A stretch of 45,694 nucleotides of DNA, taken from contig CACWWC010000011.1 in the NCBI GenBank assembly GCA_902764545.1, positions 1 through 45,694 on the forward strand, given 5' to 3'. Source of the DNA: an uncultured Erysipelotrichaceae bacterium (lineage in GTDB: Bacteria; Bacillota_I; Bacilli_A; RF39; UBA660). Made by a program: the position numbers and the translations under genes. The notes under the pieces were generated by a model that was not told where the DNA came from, did not search any database, and saw only the letters and a program-made list of their open reading frames with translations. Below are positions 1 through 7,919 of the stretch, piece after piece (the stretch's first letter is position 1; every line of letters starts with the position of its first letter).

Positions 1-2
1 AG

Positions 3-71
3 CCTATGGAGAAGAAAGAGAACTTTCTCAATGAAGTAGGAATTTTGGGCGGTGACGACCAAAGCGAATAA
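3..71 (+). CDS. C-terminal tail of an unidentified protein (partial)
   Basis: An open frame enters from the left edge and ends with TAA at 69-71, giving 22 residues rich in Glu, Asp and Gly with the end ILGGDDQSE. The hydrophilic, acidic end resembles the last residues of a soluble protein, but there is too little to name a family. It is the only frame of the three that stays open to a plausible stop before the AT-rich intergenic region. Confidence 0.4.
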   Translation, partial: PMEKKENFLNEVGILGGDDQSE

Positions 72-80
72 TTTATTTGA

Positions 81-167
81 AAATTATTCTTTTGTTCTTT
101 ACATTTGATATAAATATTTTTTATATTAAATGTAAATAATATTAAATTTATTGACAAAAGAATTATT
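81..167. repeat. Nested inverted repeats downstream of the first gene
   Basis: An inner stem pairs 99-113 with 121-135 (15 bp, one G-U) around a 7-base AT loop. An outer pair, 81-94 against 154-167 (AAATTATTCTTTTG against CAAAAGAATTATTT), matches in all but one position. The outer right arm overlaps the -35 box of the following promoter. It could end transcription of the upstream gene or act as an operator, but there is no clear T-tract, so the role is unknown. Confidence 0.35.
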
Positions 168-178
168 TGTAGTAGAAT
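151..178 (+). promoter_or_regulatory. Promoter upstream of the sugar cluster
   Basis: A perfect -35 TTGACA (151-156) is followed after 16 bases by TAGAAT (173-178). It would start transcription near 185, just before a short ORF with a good ribosome binding site, and could drive the manC-led cluster. Confidence 0.6.
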
Positions 179-206
179 AAAATTCAAGTTTAAAGAGGTG
201 ATTTTG

Positions 207-308
207 ATGTTTAATTTATTTTTAATTGTTTCTTTTAACTGTTTTTTTGACTTTATATTATTTTATAGATTTGATAAATCTATTTTTAATAGATTTTTGT
301 GTGAGTAA
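207..308 (+). CDS. Possible 33-residue hydrophobic leader ORF
   Basis: ATG at 207 lies 6 bases after GAGGTG (195-200) and directly behind the promoter at 151-178. The product is 33 residues, dominated by Phe, Leu and Ile with one charged stretch near the end. Inside it a short hairpin (ATAGATTT/AAATCTAT at about 265-283) is followed by TTTTT. It could be a real small membrane peptide or a translated leader of the cluster. No family is recognised, and chance is not excluded in such AT-rich DNA. Confidence 0.3.
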   Translation: MFNLFLIVSFNCFFDFILFYRFDKSIFNRFLCE

Positions 309-365
309 AATGGTTAGAAGAACTTTTTAGTTTTTTGGCCATTTTTTTGTAGGAGGTTGATTTTT

Positions 366-1619
366 ATGAAGTGTGTTCTTTTGTCTGGTGGAAAGGGGAA
401 AAGGTTGTGGCCTATTTCTACTGATGATGCTCCAAAACAGTTTGTGCATTTATTTAATGATAATGAAAGTATGCTAAAGAGGACATATGATGCTATTTCT
501 AATATAATTGATAGCCGTGATATTTTTATAGCAACTGGTGAGGAGTATCGTAATGATGTCCTTTCTGAAATTAATGACTTTTCAAATTTTATTTTTGAAC
601 CTTCTTATATTGGGACTTTTGGTGCAATATTAAATATTGCTGTATACTTTAGAGAAAAATTAGCTATTCCTTTGGATGAAGTTATTTCTATTATTCCTAT
701 TGATCATGATGTGAGTATTGATTTTTATAAAGATGTTTTTAAAGCGGAGGATGTATTAAAAAATATTAATTCAGATATTTGTTTAGTTGGAGTTAAGCCG
801 ACTTTTCCTTCAACTCAATATGGTTATATTTCTCATGATTCTGGTTATGTTACATCATTTTTTGAAAAGCCTGATTTTGATAAGGCTTTGCTTCTTATGA
901 ATAATGGTGCTTTATGGAATAGTGGGGTGGTAAATTTTAGACTTAAAAGGATTATTGATTTATCAAAAAAGTATCTTAGTTTTAAGAATTATGATGATTT
1001 TTATAAACAATATGATAGTTTGGTCCATACAAGTTTTGATTATGAGGTTCTTGAAAAGGAAGAGAGTATTTCATTAATAGCTACTGATTATACATGGAAT
1101 GATATTGGTACTTGGGATATTCTTGCTTCTAAGCTTTCGGTTAGTGATAAATATAATACTAATATTATTAATTTTGATAAAAAGAAAATAGTTAATGATG
1201 GTGTTTGTGATTCTATTATTATTAATAGTAAAGAAGGCATAAGACTTATTAAGAAAGATATTGATGATATGGTTTTTCGACAGTGGGGGTATTATAAGGT
1301 CCTTAATGTTTTCAATTCACCTTTTCTTCATATTAAGGTTAAGGAGCTGACTTTACTACCTAATAAAAATATAAGTTATCAGTATCATAAATATCGGAAT
1401 GAAGAATGGTTTGTTCTATCCGGCAATGGAGAGATTGTCATTAATGGTAAACACCTTAATATTACTGCTGGTGATGTTGTGACAGTTGATAAAATGAAAA
1501 ATCACTCTATAAGAGCGATTGATACTTTGAAAATTATTGAAGTTCAATATAGTGATGTTATGGTTGAAGAGGATGATATTGTTAGACTTGAATATGATTG
1601 GGATAAGATTATTGGATAG
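366..1619 (+). CDS. manC: Mannose-1-phosphate guanylyltransferase, ManC/CpsB type with C-terminal cupin
   Basis: This 417-residue protein has the nucleotidyltransferase signature LSGGKGKRLWP at residues 6-16 and PKQF at 23-26. After a Rossmann-like domain comes a C-terminal cupin (about residues 330-400, including QYHKYRNEEWFVLSG and AGDVVTV), as in bifunctional type II phosphomannose isomerase/GDP-mannose pyrophosphorylases. By family it would make GDP-mannose from GTP and mannose-1-phosphate in the cytoplasm, supplying the glycosyltransferases downstream. I chose ATG 366, 9 bases after AGGAGG (351-356), over the in-frame TTG at 357, which abuts the Shine-Dalgarno. It is slightly short for the family (about 450-480), and the exact sugar or nucleotide cannot be read from the sequence. 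Its last 11 bases overlap the convergent HAD gene. Confidence 0.85.
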   Translation: MKCVLLSGGKGKRLWPISTDDAPKQFVHLFNDNESMLKRTYDAISNIIDSRDIFIATGEEYRNDVLSEINDFSNFIFEPSYIGTFGAILNIAVYFREKLAIPLDEVISIIPIDHDVSIDFYKDVFKAEDVLKNINSDICLVGVKPTFPSTQYGYISHDSGYVTSFFEKPDFDKALLLMNNGALWNSGVVNFRLKRIIDLSKKYLSFKNYDDFYKQYDSLVHTSFDYEVLEKEESISLIATDYTWNDIGTWDILASKLSVSDKYNTNIINFDKKKIVNDGVCDSIIINSKEGIRLIKKDIDDMVFRQWGYYKVLNVFNSPFLHIKVKELTLLPNKNISYQYHKYRNEEWFVLSGNGEIVINGKHLNITAGDVVTVDKMKNHSIRAIDTLKIIEVQYSDVMVEEDDIVRLEYDWDKIIG

Positions 1620-2238
1620 TTTTTATTAATTCAGTAATTTCCTCTATTTTATTGAGATAGTATTTTGCTTCTATATTAGAACCAAAGCCATATTTACTCC
1701 AGATGAATGTAATCTGATTTGCTTCGGCTGATTTTTTATCATCTTCTTTATCTCCTACATAGCAAGTTTCATCTAATAAGAGATTATTTCTTGATATTAC
1801 TAAATTAATGTTTTCTGGTTTTGATTTATTAGTGTTTCCGATACATTCTATATCTTTAAATAAATGTTTTAATTTATAATGTTGTAGAAAGCTTTCAATA
1901 TATCCTTTTTGACAATTACTTACTATATATAAATTATGAGTTTTATTTAGTTTAATAAGTGTATCGATTGTATTTGGATATAGTTTTGCTCCATGTTTAG
2001 CAAGATACTTTGTTTCTTCTTGTTCACATTTAATCATATTGTTTTTGGCAGTTTCCGGATTACAATCTGGGAACAGGTATTTCATAAAAGAATCACTTGA
2101 TTTACCCATAAGTGCTAGTAGTTTATCACTTGTTGCATTTATACTTGGGAAAACACTTTTCCAGGCTTTAATTATTTCTTCTCTTGAGTCCCATAGGGTT
2201 CCATCAAGGTCAAAAATAATATTTTTAATTTTAGTCAT
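1609..2238 (-). CDS. HAD-superfamily phosphatase (phosphoglycolate phosphatase-like)
   Basis: The product is a 209-residue HAD subfamily IA hydrolase. Motif I is IIFDLDGTLWDS with nucleophile D10 and D12, motif II is YIVSNCQ, a lysine lies in NKSKPEN, and motif IV is CYVGDKEDDKKSA. The cap lies between motifs I and II. The start is ATG at 2238, read 6 bases after GAGGTG; the in-frame GTG at 2247 is part of that Shine-Dalgarno. It is the only gene of the cluster on the minus strand, and its stop overlaps the end of manC tail-to-tail by 11 bases. The substrate is unknown. A sugar phosphate made by the cluster is a fair guess, but housekeeping phosphatase activity is equally possible. Confidence 0.85.
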   Translation of the reverse strand: MTKIKNIIFDLDGTLWDSREEIIKAWKSVFPSINATSDKLLALMGKSSDSFMKYLFPDCNPETAKNNMIKCEQEETKYLAKHGAKLYPNTIDTLIKLNKTHNLYIVSNCQKGYIESFLQHYKLKHLFKDIECIGNTNKSKPENINLVISRNNLLLDETCYVGDKEDDKKSAEANQITFIWSKYGFGSNIEAKYYLNKIEEITELIKTIQ

Positions 2239-2292
2239 TTTTTTCACCTCATATTTATACTAACATAAAAATAAATAAAAAAGGAGTTTTAT

Positions 2293-3330
2293 ATGAAAAT
2301 AGTTGATTTTAGTACAATTACTAAAAAGGTTAATGTTAATGAATTCATTAAAAATGATACTGAGAGGTCTTTAGTTATTTATTCTATTACTTCTGTCAAA
2401 AAAAATAATTTATTTATGGATAATCCTAATTATGATTATTATAGTACTTTAGAAGTTACTAAAAAAAAGGTTAATATTGATAATTTATTTTCCAGTTTAG
2501 ATAATTATAAGAAGATTATTTCTATTGGTGGTGGAACAGCCACTGATATTGGTAAATATTTATCTTTTAAATTTAATATTAGGTTAATTTCAATTCCTAC
2601 AATGTTATCTACTAATGCTTATGCTACTTGTAAAGTTGCTTTAATAAATAATGGTAGAGTTGAATCTCTTGATGCTGTTACTCCTAGTGAAATATATATC
2701 GATAGTAAAATTTTAGTTAATTCTACTGAGAACAATTTGTATGGGTTAGTAGATATTTTTTCAATCTATACTGCTCTTAGGGATTGGGATTTAGCAATTA
2801 ATAATAATGGTGAAGATAAAAATTCCGAATATGATTCAGCTATGGATTTATTGAATTCTACTATTGAATATACTTTTACAAAAAGCTGTACTGAAATAGT
2901 AAATGATGTTGATTTTATTTATAAAATAATAGGTACTTCTGGTTTAATAACAAATAGATATGGAAGTGGAAAGCCGGAGAGCGGTTCTGAACACATTTTT
3001 GCAAAGGCTTTGGAGAAAGAGGTTAGTATTCCACATGCTGTTTCTGTTACAAATGGAATTATTTTAATGATTTTATCTCAAAATATTATAAATAATTCTG
3101 AAGAATTGTCAGATTCTGATTTAAAGGTTATATCTATTTTGAAAAAACTAAATATGTTTGATTTAAATTTAAAATATAACATTTCTTTTGAATTAATCAG
3201 CCAGGTTTATCTTAATCTTACTCCTAGAATAGACAGGTATTCTATTGTTGATTTAATTTATAACAATCAGGATATTAAAATGCAGGTTTTATCAAAGTAT
3301 AAGGAAATAATGAAAGGATTTTTAAAATAA
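2293..3330 (+). CDS. Glycerol-1-phosphate dehydrogenase-like (iron-containing ADH/AraM-type) enzyme
   Basis: The 345-residue protein has a dinucleotide-binding GGGTATDIGKY segment, SIPTMLSTNAYA, a GLVDIFSIYTALRDWDLA helix, SGKPESGSEHIFAKAL and IPHAVSVTNGI. The Asp of GLVD, the His of GSEH and the His of IPHA match the metal ligands of the glycerol-1-phosphate dehydrogenase/dehydroquinate synthase fold. By family it would reduce dihydroxyacetone phosphate to sn-glycerol-1-phosphate with NAD(P)H, but a related sugar-phosphate dehydrogenase is possible. ATG 2293 follows AAGGAG. The next gene starts one base after its stop, so the two are probably co-translated. A sugar-phosphate cyclase such as 2-deoxy-scyllo-inosose synthase fits less well. 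Confidence 0.7.
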   Translation: MKIVDFSTITKKVNVNEFIKNDTERSLVIYSITSVKKNNLFMDNPNYDYYSTLEVTKKKVNIDNLFSSLDNYKKIISIGGGTATDIGKYLSFKFNIRLISIPTMLSTNAYATCKVALINNGRVESLDAVTPSEIYIDSKILVNSTENNLYGLVDIFSIYTALRDWDLAINNNGEDKNSEYDSAMDLLNSTIEYTFTKSCTEIVNDVDFIYKIIGTSGLITNRYGSGKPESGSEHIFAKALEKEVSIPHAVSVTNGIILMILSQNIINNSEELSDSDLKVISILKKLNMFDLNLKYNISFELISQVYLNLTPRIDRYSIVDLIYNNQDIKMQVLSKYKEIMKGFLK

Positions 3331-3331
3331 T

Positions 3332-4219
3332 ATGGTTGAATATAATGGAAAAAAGTTAACTATTATGGCTTGCTCTAAATGTAATACTTCTTGTAAACAC
3401 TGTTATATTTCTTATAAAGGAAATAGGACTCCTGATGAGCTTATGAATTTAGTTATGAAGTTTAGGTACAAATATAAAATCGAAATTAATGGAGCGGAGA
3501 TACTAACAGATTTGGGTTATATAGAGAGTTATCCTTTAATTGGACAGGATTTTATTATGACTAATGGTATTGAAATTTATAAAAAACCTGAAGTATTAGA
3601 TTTTTTGATTTCTAGGGGTATAAAGCAGATCTTTATGTCATTTCATTTTGGTATTCATGATGATATTTCTAGTGTTGAAGTTGCTATGCTTGAGAGTAAT
3701 ATTAAAAATATTTTAAAAAGAAATTTAAAATTAAAACTTTATGTTACAGTTACTCAAAAGAATTACCAATATGTTCATGAAATTGTAGAAAAAGCTAGGA
3801 AATATGGTGCTGTTTCTGTTAGATTTACAAACTTTATTAAACAAGGTAATGCCATAGATTTAAGTGATAATAATATTCTTACCAAAAGTCAAATTAATGA
3901 TTTTTTAGATAGCGTTTCAAAAGAAAGAAAATTATATGATCAAGATGTTATGGACATTGAGAGATGTGGTAGTTTTGGTAAGGGTAACTCCTCAAAGTTT
4001 AATTGCTATGCAATTAATAATAATGTAATTCTTACACCAGATAATAACATTTATCCTTGCTTGTTTTTAGCAAAACCTGGGTATGAGATTGGTTATTATG
4101 ATGGTGATACATTGAATTTATATAATGAATATAACAATGATGGCAATGATTGCTTTGTTAGAGATTATTGCAATTATGGGGATGTTAAACAACTTAGGAA
4201 AAAATTGGAGGTGAAATAA
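3332..4219 (+). CDS. Radical SAM enzyme with C-terminal cysteine cluster
   Basis: The 295-residue protein has the radical SAM [4Fe-4S] motif C17-x3-C21-x2-C24 followed by Tyr-Ile. The C-terminal part holds further cysteines (NCYAIN, IYPCLFL, DCFVRDYCNYGD), suggesting a SPASM/twitch-like auxiliary cluster site. Such enzymes oxidise or rearrange small molecules or modify peptides; BtrN, an aminocyclitol dehydrogenase, is one small example. No precursor peptide was seen nearby, so a sugar or lipid substrate is more likely here. ATG 3332 lies just after the upstream stop with only a weak AAAGGA about 14 bases away, so it may depend on coupling. Its stop overlaps the next ATG by one base. Confidence 0.8.
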   Translation: MVEYNGKKLTIMACSKCNTSCKHCYISYKGNRTPDELMNLVMKFRYKYKIEINGAEILTDLGYIESYPLIGQDFIMTNGIEIYKKPEVLDFLISRGIKQIFMSFHFGIHDDISSVEVAMLESNIKNILKRNLKLKLYVTVTQKNYQYVHEIVEKARKYGAVSVRFTNFIKQGNAIDLSDNNILTKSQINDFLDSVSKERKLYDQDVMDIERCGSFGKGNSSKFNCYAINNNVILTPDNNIYPCLFLAKPGYEIGYYDGDTLNLYNEYNNDGNDCFVRDYCNYGDVKQLRKKLEVK

Positions 4220-5364
4220 TGAAGATAGCAATTTTAAGTCCTTGGACTGTGAGGTCTAACTCCGTTGGAGGAACTGAGAGATTTGTAATTGATCTTGCTG
4301 AAAGCTTTAATAACTCTGGTCATGAAGTTGATGTATATATGCTTTCTGGAAATAATTATTGCAAAAATAATATCAATTATATAAGTATTAATTTATTTGG
4401 AGAGAATAGAATTGTTGATGAATATTTTTTGAAACAAGAATTTAATGAATTTAATTCTTATGAGTCTTTTAAAGATTTAGCTTTAAGAATAGATAAGAGC
4501 ATTCCATTTGAAAAATATGATTTAGTTCATCTAAATTCTCAACTATTTTTAGAAGCTGGTAAAAATAATAAAAGAATCTTTACAATTCATACTAATCCGT
4601 TTGAATATAAACTTGATTGGGGAGAAAAATCTTTTTCTATTATGCTAGATATTATGAAGGATAATTATATTAGTACTGATACTCATTTTGTTGCTCCATC
4701 TATGTATTATGCAAATATTTATCATGAATTGGCGGGGATTAACATTGATTTTATTCCGCATGCAATTGATATTGAAAGACTTAATTCATTAAAGAGCAAA
4801 GAGTCTATTTATCGTGAAATGGGTATTGATCTTGATAAAAAGTTGATATTGCTTCCTAGTAGATTGGAGCCAATCCAAAAACAACCTATGTTATTCTTGA
4901 AAAGTTTTGCCTTACAAAGTGATGGTGTTAAAAATAAGTTTAAAATTATTTGTACTGGTGCTGACAAACAGTATGAGAAATTTAAAAATGAAATTATTGA
5001 TTTTTGCAGTATCAACAATATAGATATTTCTATTTGTAGGTTTGATCAAATGGCAGATGGATATAAGGCTTGTGATATTGTTGTTTTACCATCTAAGTCT
5101 GAAAGTTTTGGTTATTCTGCTTTGGAAGCTATTTCGTTGGGTATTGTTACAATTATTAATAATATACCAACTTATATGGAGATTGCTGAAGGTGCTAAAA
5201 ATTGTTATTCTTTTGATAATAATGTTGAATCTCTTGATTATTTGTTAAGAAATATTCTGGGTAATAGTTTTGATAGAGTTATACAAGAAAAAAAATGGAA
5301 GGATAGATATTCTATGAAGTTATTTTGCAGGAAGTATCTTGACTTGTACGATAAAAATGGTTAA
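4219..5364 (+). CDS. Glycosyltransferase family 4-type (GT-B fold)
   Basis: The 381-residue protein has the N-terminal loop WTVRSNSVGGTERFVIDLA, typical of GT4 acceptor domains. The C-terminal donor site is LPSKSESFGYSALEAISLG, an E-x7-E motif holding the sugar nucleotide. It would transfer a nucleotide-activated sugar, possibly GDP-mannose from ManC, to an unknown acceptor. The start ATG overlaps the preceding TAA by one base and lies after GGAGGTG. The downstream acetyltransferase begins inside its last codons. No membrane segment is seen, so it acts in the cytoplasm or at the inner membrane face. Confidence 0.85.
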   Translation: MKIAILSPWTVRSNSVGGTERFVIDLAESFNNSGHEVDVYMLSGNNYCKNNINYISINLFGENRIVDEYFLKQEFNEFNSYESFKDLALRIDKSIPFEKYDLVHLNSQLFLEAGKNNKRIFTIHTNPFEYKLDWGEKSFSIMLDIMKDNYISTDTHFVAPSMYYANIYHELAGINIDFIPHAIDIERLNSLKSKESIYREMGIDLDKKLILLPSRLEPIQKQPMLFLKSFALQSDGVKNKFKIICTGADKQYEKFKNEIIDFCSINNIDISICRFDQMADGYKACDIVVLPSKSESFGYSALEAISLGIVTIINNIPTYMEIAEGAKNCYSFDNNVESLDYLLRNILGNSFDRVIQEKKWKDRYSMKLFCRKYLDLYDKNG

Positions 5365-5833
5365 TGATATTTGGTTTACTAATTTAGAAAAAAATCCGGA
5401 ATATATAAATGAATATGTTAGATTTTGTAAAGAGGAGTGGAGTTCATATAGTGGTGAACTCTTAGAAAAGAAGATTAATGATCAGGTTAGAAGAATTATT
5501 AATGGTGAAGATGGAATTATTTATGTTGTTTTAATGTTATTAAAAAAGGAATTAATTGGTTTTATTTCATTGTTTGAATCAGATGGAGATTATTATAAGG
5601 AGTTGAGTCCTTGGTTTGCTACTTTCTATGTTAAAGAAAAATATAGAAATATGGGATATTCTACTTTGCTATTTCAAGAGTTAATTAATGAATCAATTAA
5701 TTTAGGGTATGATGAAGTTTTCTTTAGATCTTATATTGAAAATTATTATGATAGATTATATGGTGCGGAAGTAATTGATGAACTTGATAATGGTCAAAAA
5801 ATGTATAAAATTTCTCTATCAAAAAGAAAGTAG
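5357..5833 (+). CDS. GNAT-family N-acetyltransferase
   Basis: The 158-residue protein has the GNAT core: a beta strand with ELIGFISLFE, then FATFYVKEKYRNMGYSTLLFQELI. This corresponds to the acetyl-CoA pyrophosphate loop (usual form R/Q-x-x-G-x-G/A) with K-Y-R-N-M-G-Y-S here. A late strand EVFFRSYIENYYDRLYGAEVI follows. It probably acetylates an amino sugar of the product or provides self-protection. ATG 5357 overlaps the end of the glycosyltransferase by 8 bases. An alternative TTG at 5339 sits only 4 bases after AGGAAG, so the start is uncertain. Confidence 0.75.
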   Translation: MVNDIWFTNLEKNPEYINEYVRFCKEEWSSYSGELLEKKINDQVRRIINGEDGIIYVVLMLLKKELIGFISLFESDGDYYKELSPWFATFYVKEKYRNMGYSTLLFQELINESINLGYDEVFFRSYIENYYDRLYGAEVIDELDNGQKMYKISLSKRK

Positions 5834-5842
5834 GTGAAGTTT

Positions 5843-7117
5843 ATGAATGATAAAATAGGAATTATTGGGTTAGGATATGTTGGCGCTCCTCTTGCTTATT
5901 TAGCTGCGGCAAAAGGTTATAATGTTGTTGGTATTGATACTGATCAGTCTAAAATTGATTATATTAACAAACGTTTAAATGTTCCGAAGCAGTTAGTTAA
6001 TGACTATTCTTTAAATAAATATTCTTTAAAAGCTTTTTCTAATTATAGTAATATTAGGGATTCAAGCATTATAATAATTTGTGTTCCAACTCCTACACTT
6101 GATAATAAACCAGACTTATCTATATTAAATAGTGTTGTAAAGAGTATTTCAAATTATTTGAGAAATGGATGCCTATTAATTGTTGAGAGTACTATTGCAC
6201 CTGGGATGACTAAAAAATATGTTGAGGATAGTTTAAGCAAATTTAATTTAATACTTGGCACGGATTATCTACTTGCATATTGTCCTGAAAGAATTGATCC
6301 TGGAAACAGTCACTATTGGGTTGGAAATATTAATCGCGTTTGTGGTGCTACTTCTACTGATGCTTTAAATAAAGCCATTAATTTTTATAGTTCGATAATC
6401 GATGCTAAGATTATCTCAATGAATTCTATTGAGGAGGCTGAACTTGTTAAAGTTTGGGAAAACTCTATTAGAAATGTGGCTATTGCGCAGTCAAATTTAC
6501 TTGCTATGGTTTGTGATAAGAATAATCTTTCAGTAAAAAGTGTTATTAATGGGTTAAGGTCTAAGACTGAACAGTTTGTTCCCAATATTACATATCCTGG
6601 TATTGGCCCTGGAGGGCATTGTATTCCTGAAGATATTCACTATTTGATAGATGCAATTGATATGGATGTGGATGCAAGTTTGTTTTCTGAGTCTGTTAAA
6701 ATAAATGAATATATGCCTTTTTATGCAATGAATAAACTGAATACCTGTATTATTGATAATGGTGATAGTTTAACAGATTTAAAAATATTAGTTTTGGGAA
6801 TTAGTTATAAACCTAATTCTAAGGATACTAGAAAATCTCAAGCGAAAGTCTTGTATGATTTGCTTAACAATAGTAATAATTTAGTTTCATATTTTGATCC
6901 TATTGTAGATGGGATGGATGAATCTTTATCTGTGAATGTTTTAGATAATGAATTGTCTAAAAATGATGTTATTGTTATTGCTTGTTGTCATGATATATTT
7001 CTAAATATTGATTTTTCTAAATATAAGAATATTAAATATGTACTAGATTGTTGGAATAAGTACGATAAAAGCTTGCTTATTAAGAACAATATAAAATATA
7101 TTGGCATTGGTGAATAA
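5843..7117 (+). CDS. UDP-sugar (UDP-glucose/UDP-ManNAc-type) 6-dehydrogenase
   Basis: The 424-residue protein begins with the Rossmann motif GIIGLGYVGAPLA (G9-x-G11-x-x-G14). It continues with CVPTPT, VESTIAPGMT, YCPERIDPG, the KVWENSIRNVAIAQSN helix and the catalytic GPGGHCIPED with Cys260. This is the full UDP-glucose/GDP-mannose dehydrogenase layout (NAD-binding, central dimerisation, UDP-binding domains), and the CPERI..PG form resembles the UDP-N-acetyl-mannosamine dehydrogenase branch. It would oxidise C6 of a nucleotide sugar to a uronic acid with two NAD+. ATG 5843 follows TAGGTG (5831-5836) by 6 bases; an upstream GTG at 5834 is part of that ribosome binding site. Confidence 0.9.
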   Translation: MNDKIGIIGLGYVGAPLAYLAAAKGYNVVGIDTDQSKIDYINKRLNVPKQLVNDYSLNKYSLKAFSNYSNIRDSSIIIICVPTPTLDNKPDLSILNSVVKSISNYLRNGCLLIVESTIAPGMTKKYVEDSLSKFNLILGTDYLLAYCPERIDPGNSHYWVGNINRVCGATSTDALNKAINFYSSIIDAKIISMNSIEEAELVKVWENSIRNVAIAQSNLLAMVCDKNNLSVKSVINGLRSKTEQFVPNITYPGIGPGGHCIPEDIHYLIDAIDMDVDASLFSESVKINEYMPFYAMNKLNTCIIDNGDSLTDLKILVLGISYKPNSKDTRKSQAKVLYDLLNNSNNLVSYFDPIVDGMDESLSVNVLDNELSKNDVIVIACCHDIFLNIDFSKYKNIKYVLDCWNKYDKSLLIKNNIKYIGIGE

Positions 7118-7127
7118 GGGGGATTAT

Positions 7128-7910
7128 ATGATTGATTATCATGTTCATTCTAATATAAGTTATGACGGTAAGTCCTCTCCTCAAGAATATATTGATATAG
7201 CTCATTTAAAAGGAATTAAGGAGTTTACTTTTACTGAACATTTTGATTACTTAAATGGAGTTTCTAATATTAATTTAGATAATTATTATTCTTCTTTTAA
7301 GAATTTGACTATTCCTGATGATTTAAGTGTTAATTTTGGGGTGGAGGTTGGTTTTAATAAGCATTATAAGACTACTATTGAAAGTGCGATTAGTAAATAT
7401 CCTTTTGATTTTATAATTGGGTCTTCTCATTCAATTGGTGGGTTTGAAATTAATGATGAGTTATTTGACTCTAGATGTAGAAGTGATGTTTATTTAATGT
7501 ATTTTAATGAAATAATAAACAATATTAAATTATTTACAAACTATGATGTGTATGGTCATTTAGATCATATAGTAAGATATGGTAATTTTGATGATAATAT
7601 TTTTGATTATATAAACTATATAAATATTATTGATGAGATTCTTAAAGTAATTATCTCTAATGGGAAAGGGTTGGAAGTCAATTCTTCTGGATACAGGTTT
7701 AATAGTAATAATCCATATCCGTGCGTTGATATTTTAAAAAGATATAAAGAATTAGGTGGAGAGATTATTACTGTTGGTTCTGATGCTCATAAATATTGGG
7801 AGCTAGGACGTGATTTAGATATTGTTTATGAATTATTATTAAAATGTGGATTTGATTATATTAATATATTTCATAATAGAAATGTTTCATATGTAAAGAT
7901 AAAGAAGTAA
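7128..7910 (+). CDS. PHP-domain phosphatase, histidinol-phosphatase (HisK/HisJ)-like
   Basis: The 260-residue PHP-family phosphoesterase has metal-binding motif DYHVHSN at the start (H5, H7), TFTEHFD, IIGSSHSIGG, VYGHLDHIVRYG and the terminal TVGSDAHK. Together these supply the usual trinuclear metal site. The relatives dephosphorylate L-histidinol phosphate, but no other histidine gene is present. In this cluster a sugar or polyol phosphate is the likelier substrate. ATG 7128 follows AAGGGGGA; an upstream in-frame TTG at 7101 lies inside the previous gene and lacks a ribosome binding site. It is 9 bases ahead of the deacetylase. Confidence 0.8.
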   Translation: MIDYHVHSNISYDGKSSPQEYIDIAHLKGIKEFTFTEHFDYLNGVSNINLDNYYSSFKNLTIPDDLSVNFGVEVGFNKHYKTTIESAISKYPFDFIIGSSHSIGGFEINDELFDSRCRSDVYLMYFNEIINNIKLFTNYDVYGHLDHIVRYGNFDDNIFDYINYINIIDEILKVIISNGKGLEVNSSGYRFNSNNPYPCVDILKRYKELGGEIITVGSDAHKYWELGRDLDIVYELLLKCGFDYINIFHNRNVSYVKIKK

Positions 7911-7919
7911 GGAGTTTAT

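Noticed and set aside
2039-2263. Plus-strand frame over the HAD gene
   Set aside because: The HAD gene has all catalytic motifs on the minus strand; the plus frame has no ribosome binding site or family features.
2293-3330. 2-deoxy-scyllo-inosose synthase, which would make the region an aminoglycoside cluster
   Set aside because: The glycine motif, the GLVD helix and the GSEH and IPHA metal ligands fit glycerol-1-phosphate dehydrogenases better than sugar-phosphate cyclases.
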